Part shown: piece after piece, positions 54,755 through 64,000 of the stretch
Layout: each line of letters opens with the position of its first letter
How positions within the stretch are numbered: position 1 is the stretch's first letter
Origin: Methylomarinum sp. Ch1-1
GTDB taxonomy: Bacteria; Pseudomonadota; Gammaproteobacteria; Methylococcales; Methylomonadaceae
Assembly (NCBI RefSeq): GCF_030717995.2
Contig: NZ_CP157743.1
Coordinates: 2,816,501-2,880,500 of the forward strand
Reading direction: 5' to 3'
Length of the DNA stretch: 64,000 nt
Made by a program: the position numbers and the translations under genes
Notes under the pieces: model-generated
Told to the model about the DNA's origin: nothing
The model's input: the letters and a program-made list of their open reading frames with translations, nothing else
The model's database searches: none

Positions 54755-56068
54755 CTAGCGTTGCAAGAATTTGTTGACTTCCTGCAAATCAGCCTCGCTC
54801 AAACTGCCGGCGGCTTCTTTTAACTTGATGCCGTTGATTAAATAATCATAGCGACTGCGGGCGTAATCCCTTTTCGATCGAAACAGATTGCGCTGTTCGG
54901 CCAGCACATCGACCATGGTCCGGGTGCCGACTTCTAAACCGGCCTCGGAGGCCTCCAAAGCGCTTTGCGACGATTTAACGGTCGCCGTCAGCGCTTTTAC
55001 CCGACTGAGGCTGGCCAACACGCCGCGATAGGCATTTCTAACCTGACGGGTGACCGTTCTTTTAACCTTGGTCAGATCTTCTTTTTCGCGTTGATAGTCA
55101 TACTGGGCTTGCTGGGTGCGGGAATAGACGCCGCCGCCTTCGAAAATAGGCAGGTTCAGTTGCAAGCCGACGCTTTGCGTGTCGCCTCGCAAGCCAAAGG
55201 TACTGGTATTATCCTGGACGTTATAATTGGCGACGATATCGATGGTCGGCAAATGGGCGCTTTGTTGCAACCTGATTTCTTTTCTGGCCACCTCGGCCTG
55301 GTTTAATTGAGCCACGATATTGAAATTATTATTTTGCGCCGAATTCGCCCACAAGGATATATCGTCGGGTTCGGGGCGATTCAAGATGATTTTTTCATGC
55401 AGAGGATTTAAATCTGCCTGATTATCGCCGATCAGTTCGCGCAGGCCTTCCTTGGCGTCATCGAGTAAATTGGCGGCCTCAATTTCATTGGCTCTAGCCT
55501 GGTCATAGGCCGCCTGCGCTTCATAGACGTCGGTAATCGCGATTAAGCCGACTTCGAAGCGCTGTTTCGCTTGCTCCAGTTGCTTGGCAATGGCTTTTTT
55601 TTCTGCAACCGTGAACTCAAGGTTATCCTCGGCTGCCAGAACGTCGAAATAGGCTTCTGCTGTTCTGACGATCAAGGCCTGATATTCCGCCTGATATTGA
55701 GCCTCCGCCTGGGCGATGCGATTGTCGGATTGGCCCAGTTGCACCCAATGCCCCCAGTTGAACACCGGTTGTGTGAAATTGAAGGTTATGCCATGATTCC
55801 AAAAGTTTTGGGTGCCGGCGCGCTGGAACGTGGCCTTTTTGTTATTCAATCTGTCCCTGGAACTGGATGCGGAAACCGATATATTTGGCAGCATCTGGGC
55901 GATGCTTTGTGATTTAAATTCCGCCGTTGAAAACTGATTGAGATAGGCGCTTTTAAATTGCGGATCGTTTTCCAGAGCCAGTTGATAGGTTTCGATTAAA
56001 TCTTGAGCATATCCCTGTTGAATAGGCAATGTTGCCAACAAAACAGCAGCAATTTTTAATTTGAACAC
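54755..56068 (-). CDS. TolC-family outer-membrane efflux protein
   Basis: The 437-residue protein has a cleavable signal peptide (about 1-21, ending QGYA), then the TolC pattern DLIETYQLALENDPQFKSAY, PVFNWGHWVQLGQSDNRIAQ and GLEVGTRTMVDVLAEQRNLF near 370. No lipobox is present, so it is a TolC-type and not a NodT-type duct. Being unlinked to pump genes, it is the likely general exit duct, for example for the RND pump at 17856. Confidence 0.92.
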   Translation of the reverse strand: MFKLKIAAVLLATLPIQQGYAQDLIETYQLALENDPQFKSAYLNQFSTAEFKSQSIAQMLPNISVSASSSRDRLNNKKATFQRAGTQNFWNHGITFNFTQPVFNWGHWVQLGQSDNRIAQAEAQYQAEYQALIVRTAEAYFDVLAAEDNLEFTVAEKKAIAKQLEQAKQRFEVGLIAITDVYEAQAAYDQARANEIEAANLLDDAKEGLRELIGDNQADLNPLHEKIILNRPEPDDISLWANSAQNNNFNIVAQLNQAEVARKEIRLQQSAHLPTIDIVANYNVQDNTSTFGLRGDTQSVGLQLNLPIFEGGGVYSRTQQAQYDYQREKEDLTKVKRTVTRQVRNAYRGVLASLSRVKALTATVKSSQSALEASEAGLEVGTRTMVDVLAEQRNLFRSKRDYARSRYDYLINGIKLKEAAGSLSEADLQEVNKFLQR

Positions 56069-56198
56069 AATCTACCCCGTTTCAGAAAAACTAAATTGTA
56101 ATGGCTAACAAGCCGCAAATACAGTTTTTTGACGAATTACTTTAGAATGGCATCAACTATCAGAACATAATCCCTTTTTACGAGCCATCGATATTGTT

Positions 56199-57446
56199 AT
56201 GAAGCAGACACTGACAACACTCGTTTTATTGACTCTCGCTATAACCCTCAATGGTTGTGCAAGTTTTGGAAGAGGCATAACCGAAGCGATTATGGAAAAA
56301 CAACAGCAAGAGGACACCCGCTTATGCGAAATTCGAGGACATGCTTTCGAAGGTTTAAAGCCAAACCTTGAAGTCGAGGGGAGTAAAATGAAAGTCCTGA
56401 TGGTTCATGGGGTAGGGGATCACTTGCCGGGCTACGCCACCGAATTTTTTGAGAAATTGGCCAAAGAACTCGATTTAACGGTGACAGCGACAAAACATAA
56501 AAATATCGCCCTAAGTTCTCCAAACAATGGCGAAAAAAAACTGGGCAATCTGCGCATCAACCGCTACCTGAACAAAGAACAAAGCCAAGAATTACTGCTT
56601 TATGAACTGACATGGTCGGAAATTACCGCCGAGGAAAAAAAGGTTCTGTCTTATGATAATTCCGGGGAATATTCCTTCAGGCGCGCCGAAGTCAACGATT
56701 TATTAAAGAAGTTTTCCAATGATACCGGCCCTGACCCGATTATCTATCTGGGTGATAGCCGCGAAGATATCCTGGTCGCCTTCGAACAATCGTTATGCTG
56801 GATGACCAGCGGCAATTGGAATGATTTGCCCGATGAAGTCCACCAGAGCTGTCAGTGGCAAAACATCGACTCGATCTATAACGATAATTACGCTTTTGTC
56901 TCTCATAGCCTAGGCAGCCGCATCACCATCGACGGCTTACAAAGAATCGCTTCGTTATTTGGTGGCCCGCAAACTGATCAGCTGCATTGGGATTTAGTGA
57001 CTGCTTTAAAAAGCAAGGAAATCCCCATTTATATGATGTCCAATCAATTGCCGATGCTGCAATTGGGACGGAAATTACCGGAAGTCAGCAATCAGCATGA
57101 CACCTTTTGTGAGCCTGAAGGTGAAAAGTATGACGAACGGATGCTGGCCAAAACGCCGATCATCGCGTTTAGCGATCCTAACGACTTGCTGAGTTATGCG
57201 ATACCGGAGAATTTCATCAACAATTATCTGGACTCCAGACTCTGCATCAGTGTGACCAATGTCATTATCAACGTCGCGACAGTCTATGATGTGTTCGGGA
57301 TGGGGAAAATGGCAAATCCCTTGGATGCCCATATCGGTTACGACACCGATGATAGGGTGGTTGGACTGATCGCTAAGGGCATCGGTCATAATAACACCGC
57401 CGAAGCCGTCAAACAGCGCTGTCATTGGATTGAAACGATAGATTAA
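56199..57446 (+). CDS. Lipoprotein with alpha/beta-hydrolase features
   Basis: The 415-residue protein starts with lipobox [20 protein letters not shown] (C20). Two features suggest an alpha/beta-hydrolase core: [20 protein letters not shown] (oxyanion-like HGVGDH near residue 67) and [17 protein letters not shown] (nucleophile elbow SHSLGS near 237). A later histidine in [13 protein letters not shown] could complete a triad. Substrate is unknown; an esterase or lipase at the outer membrane is plausible. The stop overlaps the convergent gltA by four bases. Confidence 0.65.
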   Translation: MKQTLTTLVLLTLAITLNGCASFGRGITEAIMEKQQQEDTRLCEIRGHAFEGLKPNLEVEGSKMKVLMVHGVGDHLPGYATEFFEKLAKELDLTVTATKHKNIALSSPNNGEKKLGNLRINRYLNKEQSQELLLYELTWSEITAEEKKVLSYDNSGEYSFRRAEVNDLLKKFSNDTGPDPIIYLGDSREDILVAFEQSLCWMTSGNWNDLPDEVHQSCQWQNIDSIYNDNYAFVSHSLGSRITIDGLQRIASLFGGPQTDQLHWDLVTALKSKEIPIYMMSNQLPMLQLGRKLPEVSNQHDTFCEPEGEKYDERMLAKTPIIAFSDPNDLLSYAIPENFINNYLDSRLCISVTNVIINVATVYDVFGMGKMANPLDAHIGYDTDDRVVGLIAKGIGHNNTAEAVKQRCHWIETID

Positions 57447-58753
57447 GCGCTGTTCTCTCGTTCGCCGATCGACAACACGTCGCGCTGGGTTTTCCCGGTA
57501 TAGAGTTGACGCGGACGGCCAATTTTATGTTCCGGGTCGGAGATCATTTCATCCCAGTGCGCTATCCAGCCGACGCTACGGCCCATGGCAAACATCGCGG
57601 TAAACATGTTGACTGGTATTCCCAAGGCCCTGAGGACGATGCCTGAATAAAAATCGACATTGGGATAGAGTTTTTTCTCGATGAAATACTCATCTTCCAG
57701 CGCGATGCGCTCGAGTTCCAATGCCAGCTTGAATAAGGGGTCGTCATGCAAGCCTAACTCATCAAGCACCTCATGACAGGTTTGCCGCATCAGTTTTGCT
57801 CGCGGGTCGTAGTTTTTATAGACACGGTGGCCGAAGCCCATCAGTCGGAAGGGGTCGTTTTTATCTTTGGCTTTTTCCAGGTAATGACTGATATTTTCAG
57901 AATCGCCGATCTCCAGCAGCATATTCAATACCGCTTCGTTGGCGCCTCCGTGCGCCGGTCCCCATAGGCATGCAATGCCCGAAGTGAGACAGGCATAAGG
58001 ATTGGCTCCGCTGGAGCCGGCTAAGCGTACCGTTGAGGTCGAAGCGTTTTGCTCATGGTCGGCATGTAGAATCAAAATTCGGTCCAAGGCTTTAACCAAC
58101 ACCGGATTTTCATGATATTCCTCACAAGGATTACCCAACATCATGCGCATGAAATTTTCGACATAGCCTAAGTCATTGCGAGGATACATGAAGGACAGAC
58201 CGATACTGTATTTATAACTCATCGCCACGATGGTCGGGATTTTGGCGATAATTCTTATCGCGCTTAGATCCCTGTTGGCCTTAGAACGTATATCCAAGGC
58301 ATCGTGATAAAAAGCCGATAGCGCACCGACCACAGCAACCATGATCGCCATCGGATGAGCATCGCGTCGAAACCCTTGAAAGAAATAACTGAGTTGATCA
58401 TGCAACAACGTATGATAGGTCACCTGTCTGACAAAGTCATCATACTGCTTCTGCGTAGGTAATTCTCCATTTAACAATAAGTAGCTGACCTCCAGGAATG
58501 AACATTTTTCGGCCAGTTGTTCAATCGGATGACCGCGATATAATAGGATACCGGCTTCACCATCGATATAGGTGATTTCCGAACGGCAGCTGGCGGTCGA
58601 GGTAAAACCAGGGTCGTAAGCAAAAAGCCCGCTTTGTTGATAGAGAGCTCGAATATCGACAACATCGGGCCCCACCGAACCGGACAACCGCGGCAGGCTA
58701 TAAGCGTTCAAGCCATCGTCATCGGATAGAATGTAATTGCGTTTGCTACTCAT
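57443..58753 (-). CDS. gltA: Citrate synthase (type II, hexameric)
   Basis: The 436-residue enzyme condenses acetyl-CoA with oxaloacetate. Catalytic histidines are in [19 protein letters not shown] and [17 protein letters not shown], and the catalytic aspartate region is [18 protein letters not shown]. The N-terminal beta extension ([39 protein letters not shown]) is typical of NADH-sensitive Gram-negative enzymes. It is a single gene convergent with the lipoprotein gene. Confidence 0.96.
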   Translation of the reverse strand: MSSKRNYILSDDDGLNAYSLPRLSGSVGPDVVDIRALYQQSGLFAYDPGFTSTASCRSEITYIDGEAGILLYRGHPIEQLAEKCSFLEVSYLLLNGELPTQKQYDDFVRQVTYHTLLHDQLSYFFQGFRRDAHPMAIMVAVVGALSAFYHDALDIRSKANRDLSAIRIIAKIPTIVAMSYKYSIGLSFMYPRNDLGYVENFMRMMLGNPCEEYHENPVLVKALDRILILHADHEQNASTSTVRLAGSSGANPYACLTSGIACLWGPAHGGANEAVLNMLLEIGDSENISHYLEKAKDKNDPFRLMGFGHRVYKNYDPRAKLMRQTCHEVLDELGLHDDPLFKLALELERIALEDEYFIEKKLYPNVDFYSGIVLRALGIPVNMFTAMFAMGRSVGWIAHWDEMISDPEHKIGRPRQLYTGKTQRDVLSIGERENSA

Positions 58754-58795
58754 AACTAGGTTCTCCGTGAAAGGATGTAAGCGAATGGGAAACGA

Positions 58796-58945
58796 TTAAC
58801 ATAATTGCATATCCGCCTGGCTAATCGGTCCCGATTTGGCGATTAACGCGCGAGCCGCGTCGACGTATTCCCAAACCTTCCATAACAATACGCCTCGCAC
58901 TCGATTTTCCTGCTGATAATAGAGGACGTCTTTCTTAAAGGGCTC
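58796..58945 (-). pseudogene. C-terminal remnant of an AIF-like FAD oxidoreductase
   Basis: On the minus strand the frame from the MITE edge reads EPFKKDVLYYQQENRVRGVL then LWKVWEYVDAARALIAK to a TAA at 58796. This is the C-terminal end expected of FAD/NAD-dependent disulfide oxidoreductases of the AIF group. The MITE copy B interrupts it, and an internal part of the gene is lost as well. Confidence 0.55.
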
Positions 58946-59172
58946 GTAACTATTCAGTATCTTTCGGGTTTTAGGCAGTAGGTCATTGATTTCTCAGGAC
59001 GCGTTCACCCAGCACCTAAATAAACGACGATTATAAATCATTGCCAATAGTCTATGGTATTTAGGTGCTGGGTGAATACTTCCATGTAAGCTCTGACTGC
59101 AACGTCCTGTTGCAGACAGCCCGATAAATCAATAACCTACTCCCTCTTAGTAAAGCTACGCTGAATAATTAC
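58946..59172. mobile_element. IS66-type MITE, copy B
   Basis: Ends GTAACTATTCAG and CTGAATAATTAC form the terminal repeat, followed inward by 30 more bases of imperfect complementarity. AAGGGCTC is duplicated directly on either side (58938-58945 and 59173-59180 approximately). The 8-bp duplication and GTAA ends are the signature of the IS66 family. The interior has palindrome P (59004) and the hairpin GACTGCAACGTCCTGTTGCA. Confidence 0.85.
59004..59076. repeat. Palindromic element P, copy 4
   Basis: Arms TTCACCCAGCACCTAAAT and ATTTAGGTGCTGGGTGAA enclose the centre AAACGACGATTATAAATCAT and onward, close to copy 3 and, reversed, to copy 1. It is part of MITE copy B. Confidence 0.8.
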
Positions 59173-59263
59173 AAGGGCTCTTCCTCTACGAGGATGCCAT
59201 TGTCCACCGCTAATCCAGCCTGTTTGAATAAGCGTACATTTTGGAATCGATGGACCGTATTCC
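59173..59263 (-). pseudogene. Internal remnant of the same FAD oxidoreductase
   Basis: Minus-strand frame RFQNVRLFKQAGLAVDNGIL and VEEEP matches the segment just after the NADH domain in AIF-type enzymes (QAGLAVDNGI-V). It joined EPFKKDVLYY directly before the MITE arrived, so about 70 codons between them had already been deleted. Confidence 0.5.
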
Positions 59264-59653
59264 TTATTACCTCCTCATTGATGAAAGACCGTCGCCTCGA
59301 AGAGGGGCCGGCATGTTATTACGACTTAACAATTTGCTTGCGGTTCCTGGAAAATTTGCTGAAACAGCAATGGTTTGCAGGAATGGCCGAGTAAAGGAAG
59401 ACTGGCTAGGTCGGGTCGGATAATTCATCCCGTCCCGACGCTGGGCATATTTACTGTTTTAGGAATGAGTTTATGCTTTAATACTAATCACGAGTGAATT
59501 CCGCCTCTGCTAATTCATGCCTTTTAAGGTACAAAGCATGTTGGAAGAATGACGTATGGACTAAGTCGAAAATTCCATCGCCGTCAAACATAAGAGTTCA
59601 TATCCGGCGAATTAAGATATACAAAACGTAAAAGTTAAGATATACAAAACGTA
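59264..59653. other. Intergenic region with a 19-bp direct repeat
   Basis: No convincing gene was found. TTAAGATATACAAAACGTA occurs at 59612-59630 and 59635-59653, a 23-base period. The second repeat was cut at its end by the insertion at 59654. It could be an operator of the ATPase gene downstream. Confidence 0.5.
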
Positions 59654-59798
59654 CTGAAGTTTCCCAGTTTTTAGGGGGGTATCCTGACTTGTAGGGGTAT
59701 TTTTTAATGGATTTGCCATGTTTCACGCAAACCCTGTTAAAAATAATGTCGCTCTAGACGCTACAACGGATTACTTCCGAATTATTAGGAAACTTCAG
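59654..59798. mobile_element. 145-bp MITE with 9-bp target duplication
   Basis: Terminal repeats CTGAAGTTTCC and GGAAACTTCAG are flanked by direct CAAAACGTA copies (59645-59653 and 59799-59807). There is no coding capacity. It separates the direct-repeat operator from the ATPase start codon by 145 bases. A lone CTGAAGTTTCCCA also lies at 2457. Confidence 0.8.
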
Positions 59799-59821
59799 CA
59801 AAACGTAAAAGGGGAGCTTGC

Positions 59822-61718
59822 ATGGCAATCACCGCAATGCCAGTGGACCAACGGGTCATCGATATCGATTCGCGCCGCTTCGCTTCTGTAGAGAAGGCCT
59901 TGGTCGAATTGATCACCAACTCCGATGACAGTTATGCTCGACTAGAAAATTTCGAAACCCAAGTGACTGGCCGCATACTCATCGAATATCAACGTCATAA
60001 GGCCGGGGGGGGTGCTGGTAGTCAGCGACCAGGCGGAAGGGATGTCATTCAAGCGGATCTGCTCGATTTTGGCCTATGGAGGCGCCCACAGCCCTTTGGC
60101 GCGGGGAGAAGGTGGCGGGCGCGGATATTTCGGTCGTGGGCTGAAGCAGGCCATTTTTGGACTCGGTCACGGTTGGATCGAGTCCATACACAACGGACGA
60201 TATTCCCATATTGAATTATTCCGCAGCGAGAATGGCGGCTATTTATATGACGATTCGGGAGGTGACCGATCGGCGGAAAAGGAAGACTATCGCCGTATGG
60301 GCATAGTCGGCAGCGGCACCCAAGTGACGATCGTCATTGAAAACAGCTACGTCAATATCTCCCATTACCGCACCGTTGTGCAGACGGTAGCCAATAATAT
60401 CTATCTGCGCGATGTGCTGTCGCGACGCAATGTAGAACTGCTGAATATCCAACGAGGCAAAGAAACGGAACGGCGCGGACCTGTGCGGTATCGTGAACCG
60501 GCTGCTATAACACTGCTAGGACCAGATCAATCCGGTAACTTTGTCTATCAACGAGAGAGCTATCCGTTTACCCTGACCTTGAAACGCGCCCAGGATGAGG
60601 AATTAATACTGAAAGGCGATGAGCGGACCAATGGCTTGCTCGTCCTCTCAGACTCCGCGGTCCTCGACTGTCAACTGTTTGAATATGAAAGCCAGGTGGG
60701 AACCGAGTATCTTTTTGGCACGGTGCGTTGCCAAGCGTTGACCGATAAATTAGGCCAGGGCATGGCGATAATTAGCGACGAAAGAGAGGGATTGAATACT
60801 AAGAATGCCTTCGTCAGGGCTTTTTCCGAGGCCGTCAGCAGAATGATCGCGCCATATGTGTTGGCGGAGCAAGAAAAACTGAAGCATTTGCAGCGCGCAA
60901 CCACGTCTGGACGGACCAGCCATATGATCGAGCATCTGCTCCAGCGCATGAGCCGGGCGGCGATTCAAGACTTGGGCATCGTACTGCCGCCTATGCCGGA
61001 AATGGAAACCGACGCATTCGAGCAGACAGAATTACCGGCAGCTCTGCGTTTTACCACGCCTTTCTATTATCGCAAGGTTAATTACCTTTTTCATGTCGCT
61101 TTGCTAGTCGATCACAATCAGTTTCCCGATAACGAATTTCTGAGCCTCGACTATCACTTGTCCGATTCGATGCGTATAGAGCCCGCGCCGACAACAGTAC
61201 CGATCGAAAAGTACAGCGGCCTGCAGCGGCTAGAATGGTCAATCGTGGGTGATGTAGTAGGAGATCATGGTGAAATCAGTGCGCGCATCGGGAACTATTC
61301 GGCCTGGTGCGAGATCGTTATCGCCGAAGAGGCATCCGGCCGCCGCCATGGCTATTCCGCTCATGATGCAAAACGAAAAAAACCGCGAGATCACGGCGCC
61401 GATATGTTCGTCGGCTATGAGTTTCGGCGGCTCGATAATGCGTTGGAGAGAGCGGTATACAGTCCTGAGGAACGAAAAATCATCATCAACACCTCAGCGC
61501 CGACAGTGCAGCTGTATGTCGATGGCCGCGGATATTTTCGCGATGCGGCCAGGTTACTGCTGGCCGAGCTTTTCATGGATGTAATTTCAGATGAATTAGC
61601 TCGGCGTGCGGTTGAAAAATCAACCCGTAAGCGCAATGCCAAAGCCTATCGCGCGGTTAAACAGGATATTATTCACCGTTATGGCAGCGAAATCCATCTT
61701 TCGTTCCTGAACGCATGA
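59822..61718 (+). pseudogene. GHKL (HSP90/MORC-like) ATPase, frameshifted at a G8 tract
   Basis: Two frames make one protein of about 631 residues if one G is removed from eight at 60005-60012. The Bergerat ATP-binding motifs then follow in order: N-box FASVEKALVELITNSDDSYA (E and N), motif D-x-x-G in VVSDQAEGMSFKRI, G2 lid GYFGRGLKQAIFGLGHGW, and GIVGSGTQVTIVIEN. A long beta-rich and helical C-terminal region of unknown type follows. Prokaryotic MORC/HSP90-like ATPases are often found in defence islands, but no partner gene is present here. A G7 reading frame would be intact, so the tract may be a switch, a real lesion or a sequencing artefact. Confidence 0.7.
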
Positions 61719-62136
61719 GCAGTGTAGGCGACTGTCCATTGAGAACGTGGCTGCTCTGTATGACGACGGCGATTATAATTTAACATATAAAGTTTCGGAG
61801 TTGAAAAAATCATCATAAGACCAGCAATTCCCAATTTAAAACCCTGGTAAAATAGTGGCAATTTTAAACCTGTAAATCACCCCCCATAATCCCATAGGTC
61901 AATTCAAATGGACTTGGAAATAATTAACCAGATTCGCACTACCTTCGAAAACCTGCCTGACCACCGCAAACCCGGCAACAATCGGAAATATGCGGTGGAA
62001 GATGCCGCCCTGAGCGCCTTCTCGGTCTTCTTTACGCAAAGCCCGTCTTTTCTGGACTATCAGCAGCGAATGCAAAAGCTTCACAATCGAAACAATGCGC
62101 AATCAATTTTTGGTGTCCATCAAATTCCTTCGACTA

Positions 62137-62987
62137 GGGGCTGTTGCCGTTTTGTAACTTACCCTTGAATTTCAATAATTCCGCCTCATAACTTGTTTAT
62201 TTTGAGCCAAAAACAAGCAAACTATGCCGCGACAAATGTTTACGGATGAACACTGGGGAAAATTGAAGATGATTATGTTGAAAATGGGGATATATGACAA
62301 ACCCTTTCTTCGGCAAACAACCGAAGGGATTTTTTATCGTTTGCGCGTAGGTTGTCCCTGGCGAGATCTACCCAGTGCCTTTGGTAACTGGAATGCTGTT
62401 TATAAACGCTTCAATGAATGGTCTCGTAAAGAAAAACTGATGGGTATTTTTAACGAACTGATAGTTGAGCCTGACTTGGAATGGGAATTTATTGATGGAA
62501 GTATTGTGAAAGCTCATCAGCATAGTAGCGGTGCGGCCTATGGGCAAGAATCGGCGATTGGTAAATCTGTTGCGGGTAATACAACCAAAATTCATATGGC
62601 TGTTGATGCCTGTGGTCTTCCCATCCACTTTACAGTGACGGGTGGCGAAGTTCATGATTGTAAAGAAGCGCCAACCTTGGTCGCTGAACTGCCTAAAGCT
62701 GACTATATCGTTGCTGACAAAGGCTATGACAGTGAACCACTACGTGTTCAGATTCAAGACAAAGGAACTGTTCCTGTCATTCCAAGAAAAAAGAATTCAA
62801 ACGTAGGGAATGATGATATGGATTGGTGTCTCTACAAATATCGTCACCTCGTTGAAAATGTGTTTGCAAGACTGAAACATTTCAGAGCTATTGCTACACG
62901 ATATGACAAGCTCAAACGAAATTTTGAAGCTTCTGTGGCCTTGGCTTGCGCTTTTTTATGGTTACCTATGTGAAACGGCAACAGCCC
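62137..62987 (+). mobile_element. IS5-family element (CTAG target)
   Basis: The 851-bp element has ends GGGGCTGTTGCCGTTTTGTA and a complement of GGGGCTGTTGCCGTTTCACA, flanked by CTAG at 62133-62136 and 62988-62991. It sits inside another transposase gene without other loss, so the insertion is recent. Confidence 0.9.
62224..62973 (+). CDS. IS5-family transposase
   Basis: The 249-residue single-frame transposase has the DDE residues in WEFIDGSIVKAHQHSSGAA, YIVADKGYDSEPL and HLVENVFARLKHFRAIATRY. Its N-terminus (FTDEHWGKLKMIM, GCPWRDLPSAFGNWNAVYKR) is typical of the IS427-like subgroup of IS5. No frameshift is needed and the element ends are intact, so it is probably active and might mobilise CTAG-flanked MITEs. 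Confidence 0.93.
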   Translation: MPRQMFTDEHWGKLKMIMLKMGIYDKPFLRQTTEGIFYRLRVGCPWRDLPSAFGNWNAVYKRFNEWSRKEKLMGIFNELIVEPDLEWEFIDGSIVKAHQHSSGAAYGQESAIGKSVAGNTTKIHMAVDACGLPIHFTVTGGEVHDCKEAPTLVAELPKADYIVADKGYDSEPLRVQIQDKGTVPVIPRKKNSNVGNDDMDWCLYKYRHLVENVFARLKHFRAIATRYDKLKRNFEASVALACAFLWLPM

Positions 62988-64000
62988 CTAGCCAAATCGG
63001 CAACCTGCTGGATCCGATTGCACCGGAAACACTCTATCCGGTGTTGGCCGAGGTGGGTGACCAGCTTTACACGCAGGGTTGTCTGAAGCCGTTCATGAGT
63101 GTTGGCGGCACCTTGTTGGTGGCGATGGACGGCACCGATTCCTTCAGCTCGGAAAAGATTTCCTGTCCGTGCTGTACTCAACAAACGCTGAAAAACGGCC
63201 AAACCTTATACCGTCACACCGTCGTGACACCGGTGATTGTCGCCCCCGGGCAAAGCCGCGTGGTGCCTTTGCCGCCGGAATTTGTTCGCGTCCAAGACGG
63301 CGTCGACAAACAAGACTGCGAATTGGCGGCGGCCAAGCGCTGGCTCACCACGTGGGGTGCTCATTACGCTCCTCGAGGCATCACCGTGCTGGGCGATGAT
63401 TTGTATTGTCACCAGCCGTTTTGTGAGGCCGTGCGTGCGCAGCACCTGGATTTTCTGTTCGTCTGCAAGCCTGATTCCCATGCGTTATTGTACGAATGGC
63501 TCGACGATTTTACCCGGACCGGCGAGGTCCAAACGCTCGAAAAAAGCCGTTGGAACGGCAAACAACGCCTGACCGAACGCTACCGTTATCTCAATCAAGT
63601 CCCGCTCCGCAACAGCGACGATGCGTTAATGGTCAATTGGTGCGAAGTGACGATCCTCAATGCCAAACAAGAAGTGGTCTACCGTAATGCCTGGGCGACA
63701 TCACACACCCTCGACGAACACAATGTGATCGACATGGTCGCTGCAGGCCGCGCCCGCTGGAAAATAGAGAACGAAAACAACAATGTCCTCAAGAATCACG
63801 GCTATCATTTCGAGCATAACTTTGCCCACGGCAAGCAGCATTTGTCCAACTTCTTGGCGACCCTCAACTTATTGGCTTTCCTCGCTCATACCGCGCTTGA
63901 ATGGTTGGACGAGGCTTACCGGGCCGTCCGCCATGCGGCGCCCTCCAGGCGCACTTTCTTCGAACAATTCCGAACCTTGCTTCAGTTCATGCCTTTTGAT

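Larger units (their letters stand above)
61821..64000 (+). mobile_element. Large IS with CCAGCAATTCCCA end, interrupted and cut by window end
   Basis: The left end CCAGCAATTCCCAATTTAAA at 61821 matches both ends of the 236-bp MITE at 31189. The transposase gene starts 87 bases inside. The right end is beyond the window. An IS5-family element is inserted at 62137. Confidence 0.7.
61908..64000 (+). pseudogene. DDE-type transposase split by an IS5 insertion, incomplete at window end
   Basis: The first 76 codons (LEIINQIRTTFENLPDHRKP to FGVHQIPST) end at the CTAG target. The frame resumes after it as SQIGNLLDPIAPETL and remains open to the last base. Likely catalytic residues are in LVAMDGTDSFSSEKI, ITVLGDDLYCHQPFC and RWKIENENNNVLKNHG. 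I cannot name the IS family with confidence. Precise excision of the IS5 element would restore the gene. Confidence 0.7.

Noticed and set aside
59194-59423. Overlapping small frames on the plus strand after MITE copy B
   Set aside because: They overlap the oxidoreductase remnant, have no ribosome site, and show no protein-like motif.

Overview
The window reads as chromosome of a gammaproteobacterial methanotroph-like organism (order Methylococcales is my best guess; there is no 16S, pmo or mxa gene here to confirm it). The pointers are the Gram-negative core genes (lpxK, kdsB, exbBD, tolC-type porin, bolA, yciB), a Nitrosomonas-like ncgABC-nirK copper nitrite reductase cluster beside norCB, a cytochrome c4, and many dispersed repeats.

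Layout. 1-7320 is accessory DNA: an IS200/IS605 element, then three small genes whose stops abut or fall inside integron attC-like sites (a cassette cluster with no integrase in view), broken up by decayed IS4-type elements, a pseudogene of a nuclease-like protein and two copies of a 119-bp CTAG-flanked MITE. 7632-15742 holds a few small genes and a LysR regulator divergent from an EmrAB-TolC-like tripartite efflux operon. 16227-24315 holds three related SufR-like Fe-S HTH regulators; two sit on a near-identical 1.1-kb direct duplication that brackets an RND efflux operon and an IS66 fragment. 24588-30939 is a compact nitrite/nitric oxide reduction module: ncgA, ncgB, ncgC, nirK, a small membrane protein, norC, norB. 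31560-58753 is mostly housekeeping: SulP transporter, cytochrome c4, FliK-like and HDOD proteins, prmB-aroC, exbBD-lpxK-Trm112-kdsB, an alanine-type aminotransferase with hom and thrC, recJ, a possible Tus-like protein under a perfect 34-bp palindrome, a parvulin-bolA-yciI-yciB operon, a TolC-like protein and gltA. 58796-64000 is accessory again: a MITE-disrupted oxidoreductase remnant, a frameshifted stand-alone GHKL/MORC-like ATPase, and a transposase gene split by an IS5-family element.

Themes. NirK and NorBC would take nitrite to N2O, with NcgABC as electron-transfer or protective partners and the adjacent Fe-S regulators as candidate NO/O2/iron sensors. The intergenic regions carry at least four MITE families, several of which can be tied to a parent IS through shared terminal repeats and target duplications. 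Two accessory genes (6379 and 59822) are frameshifted exactly at poly-G tracts.
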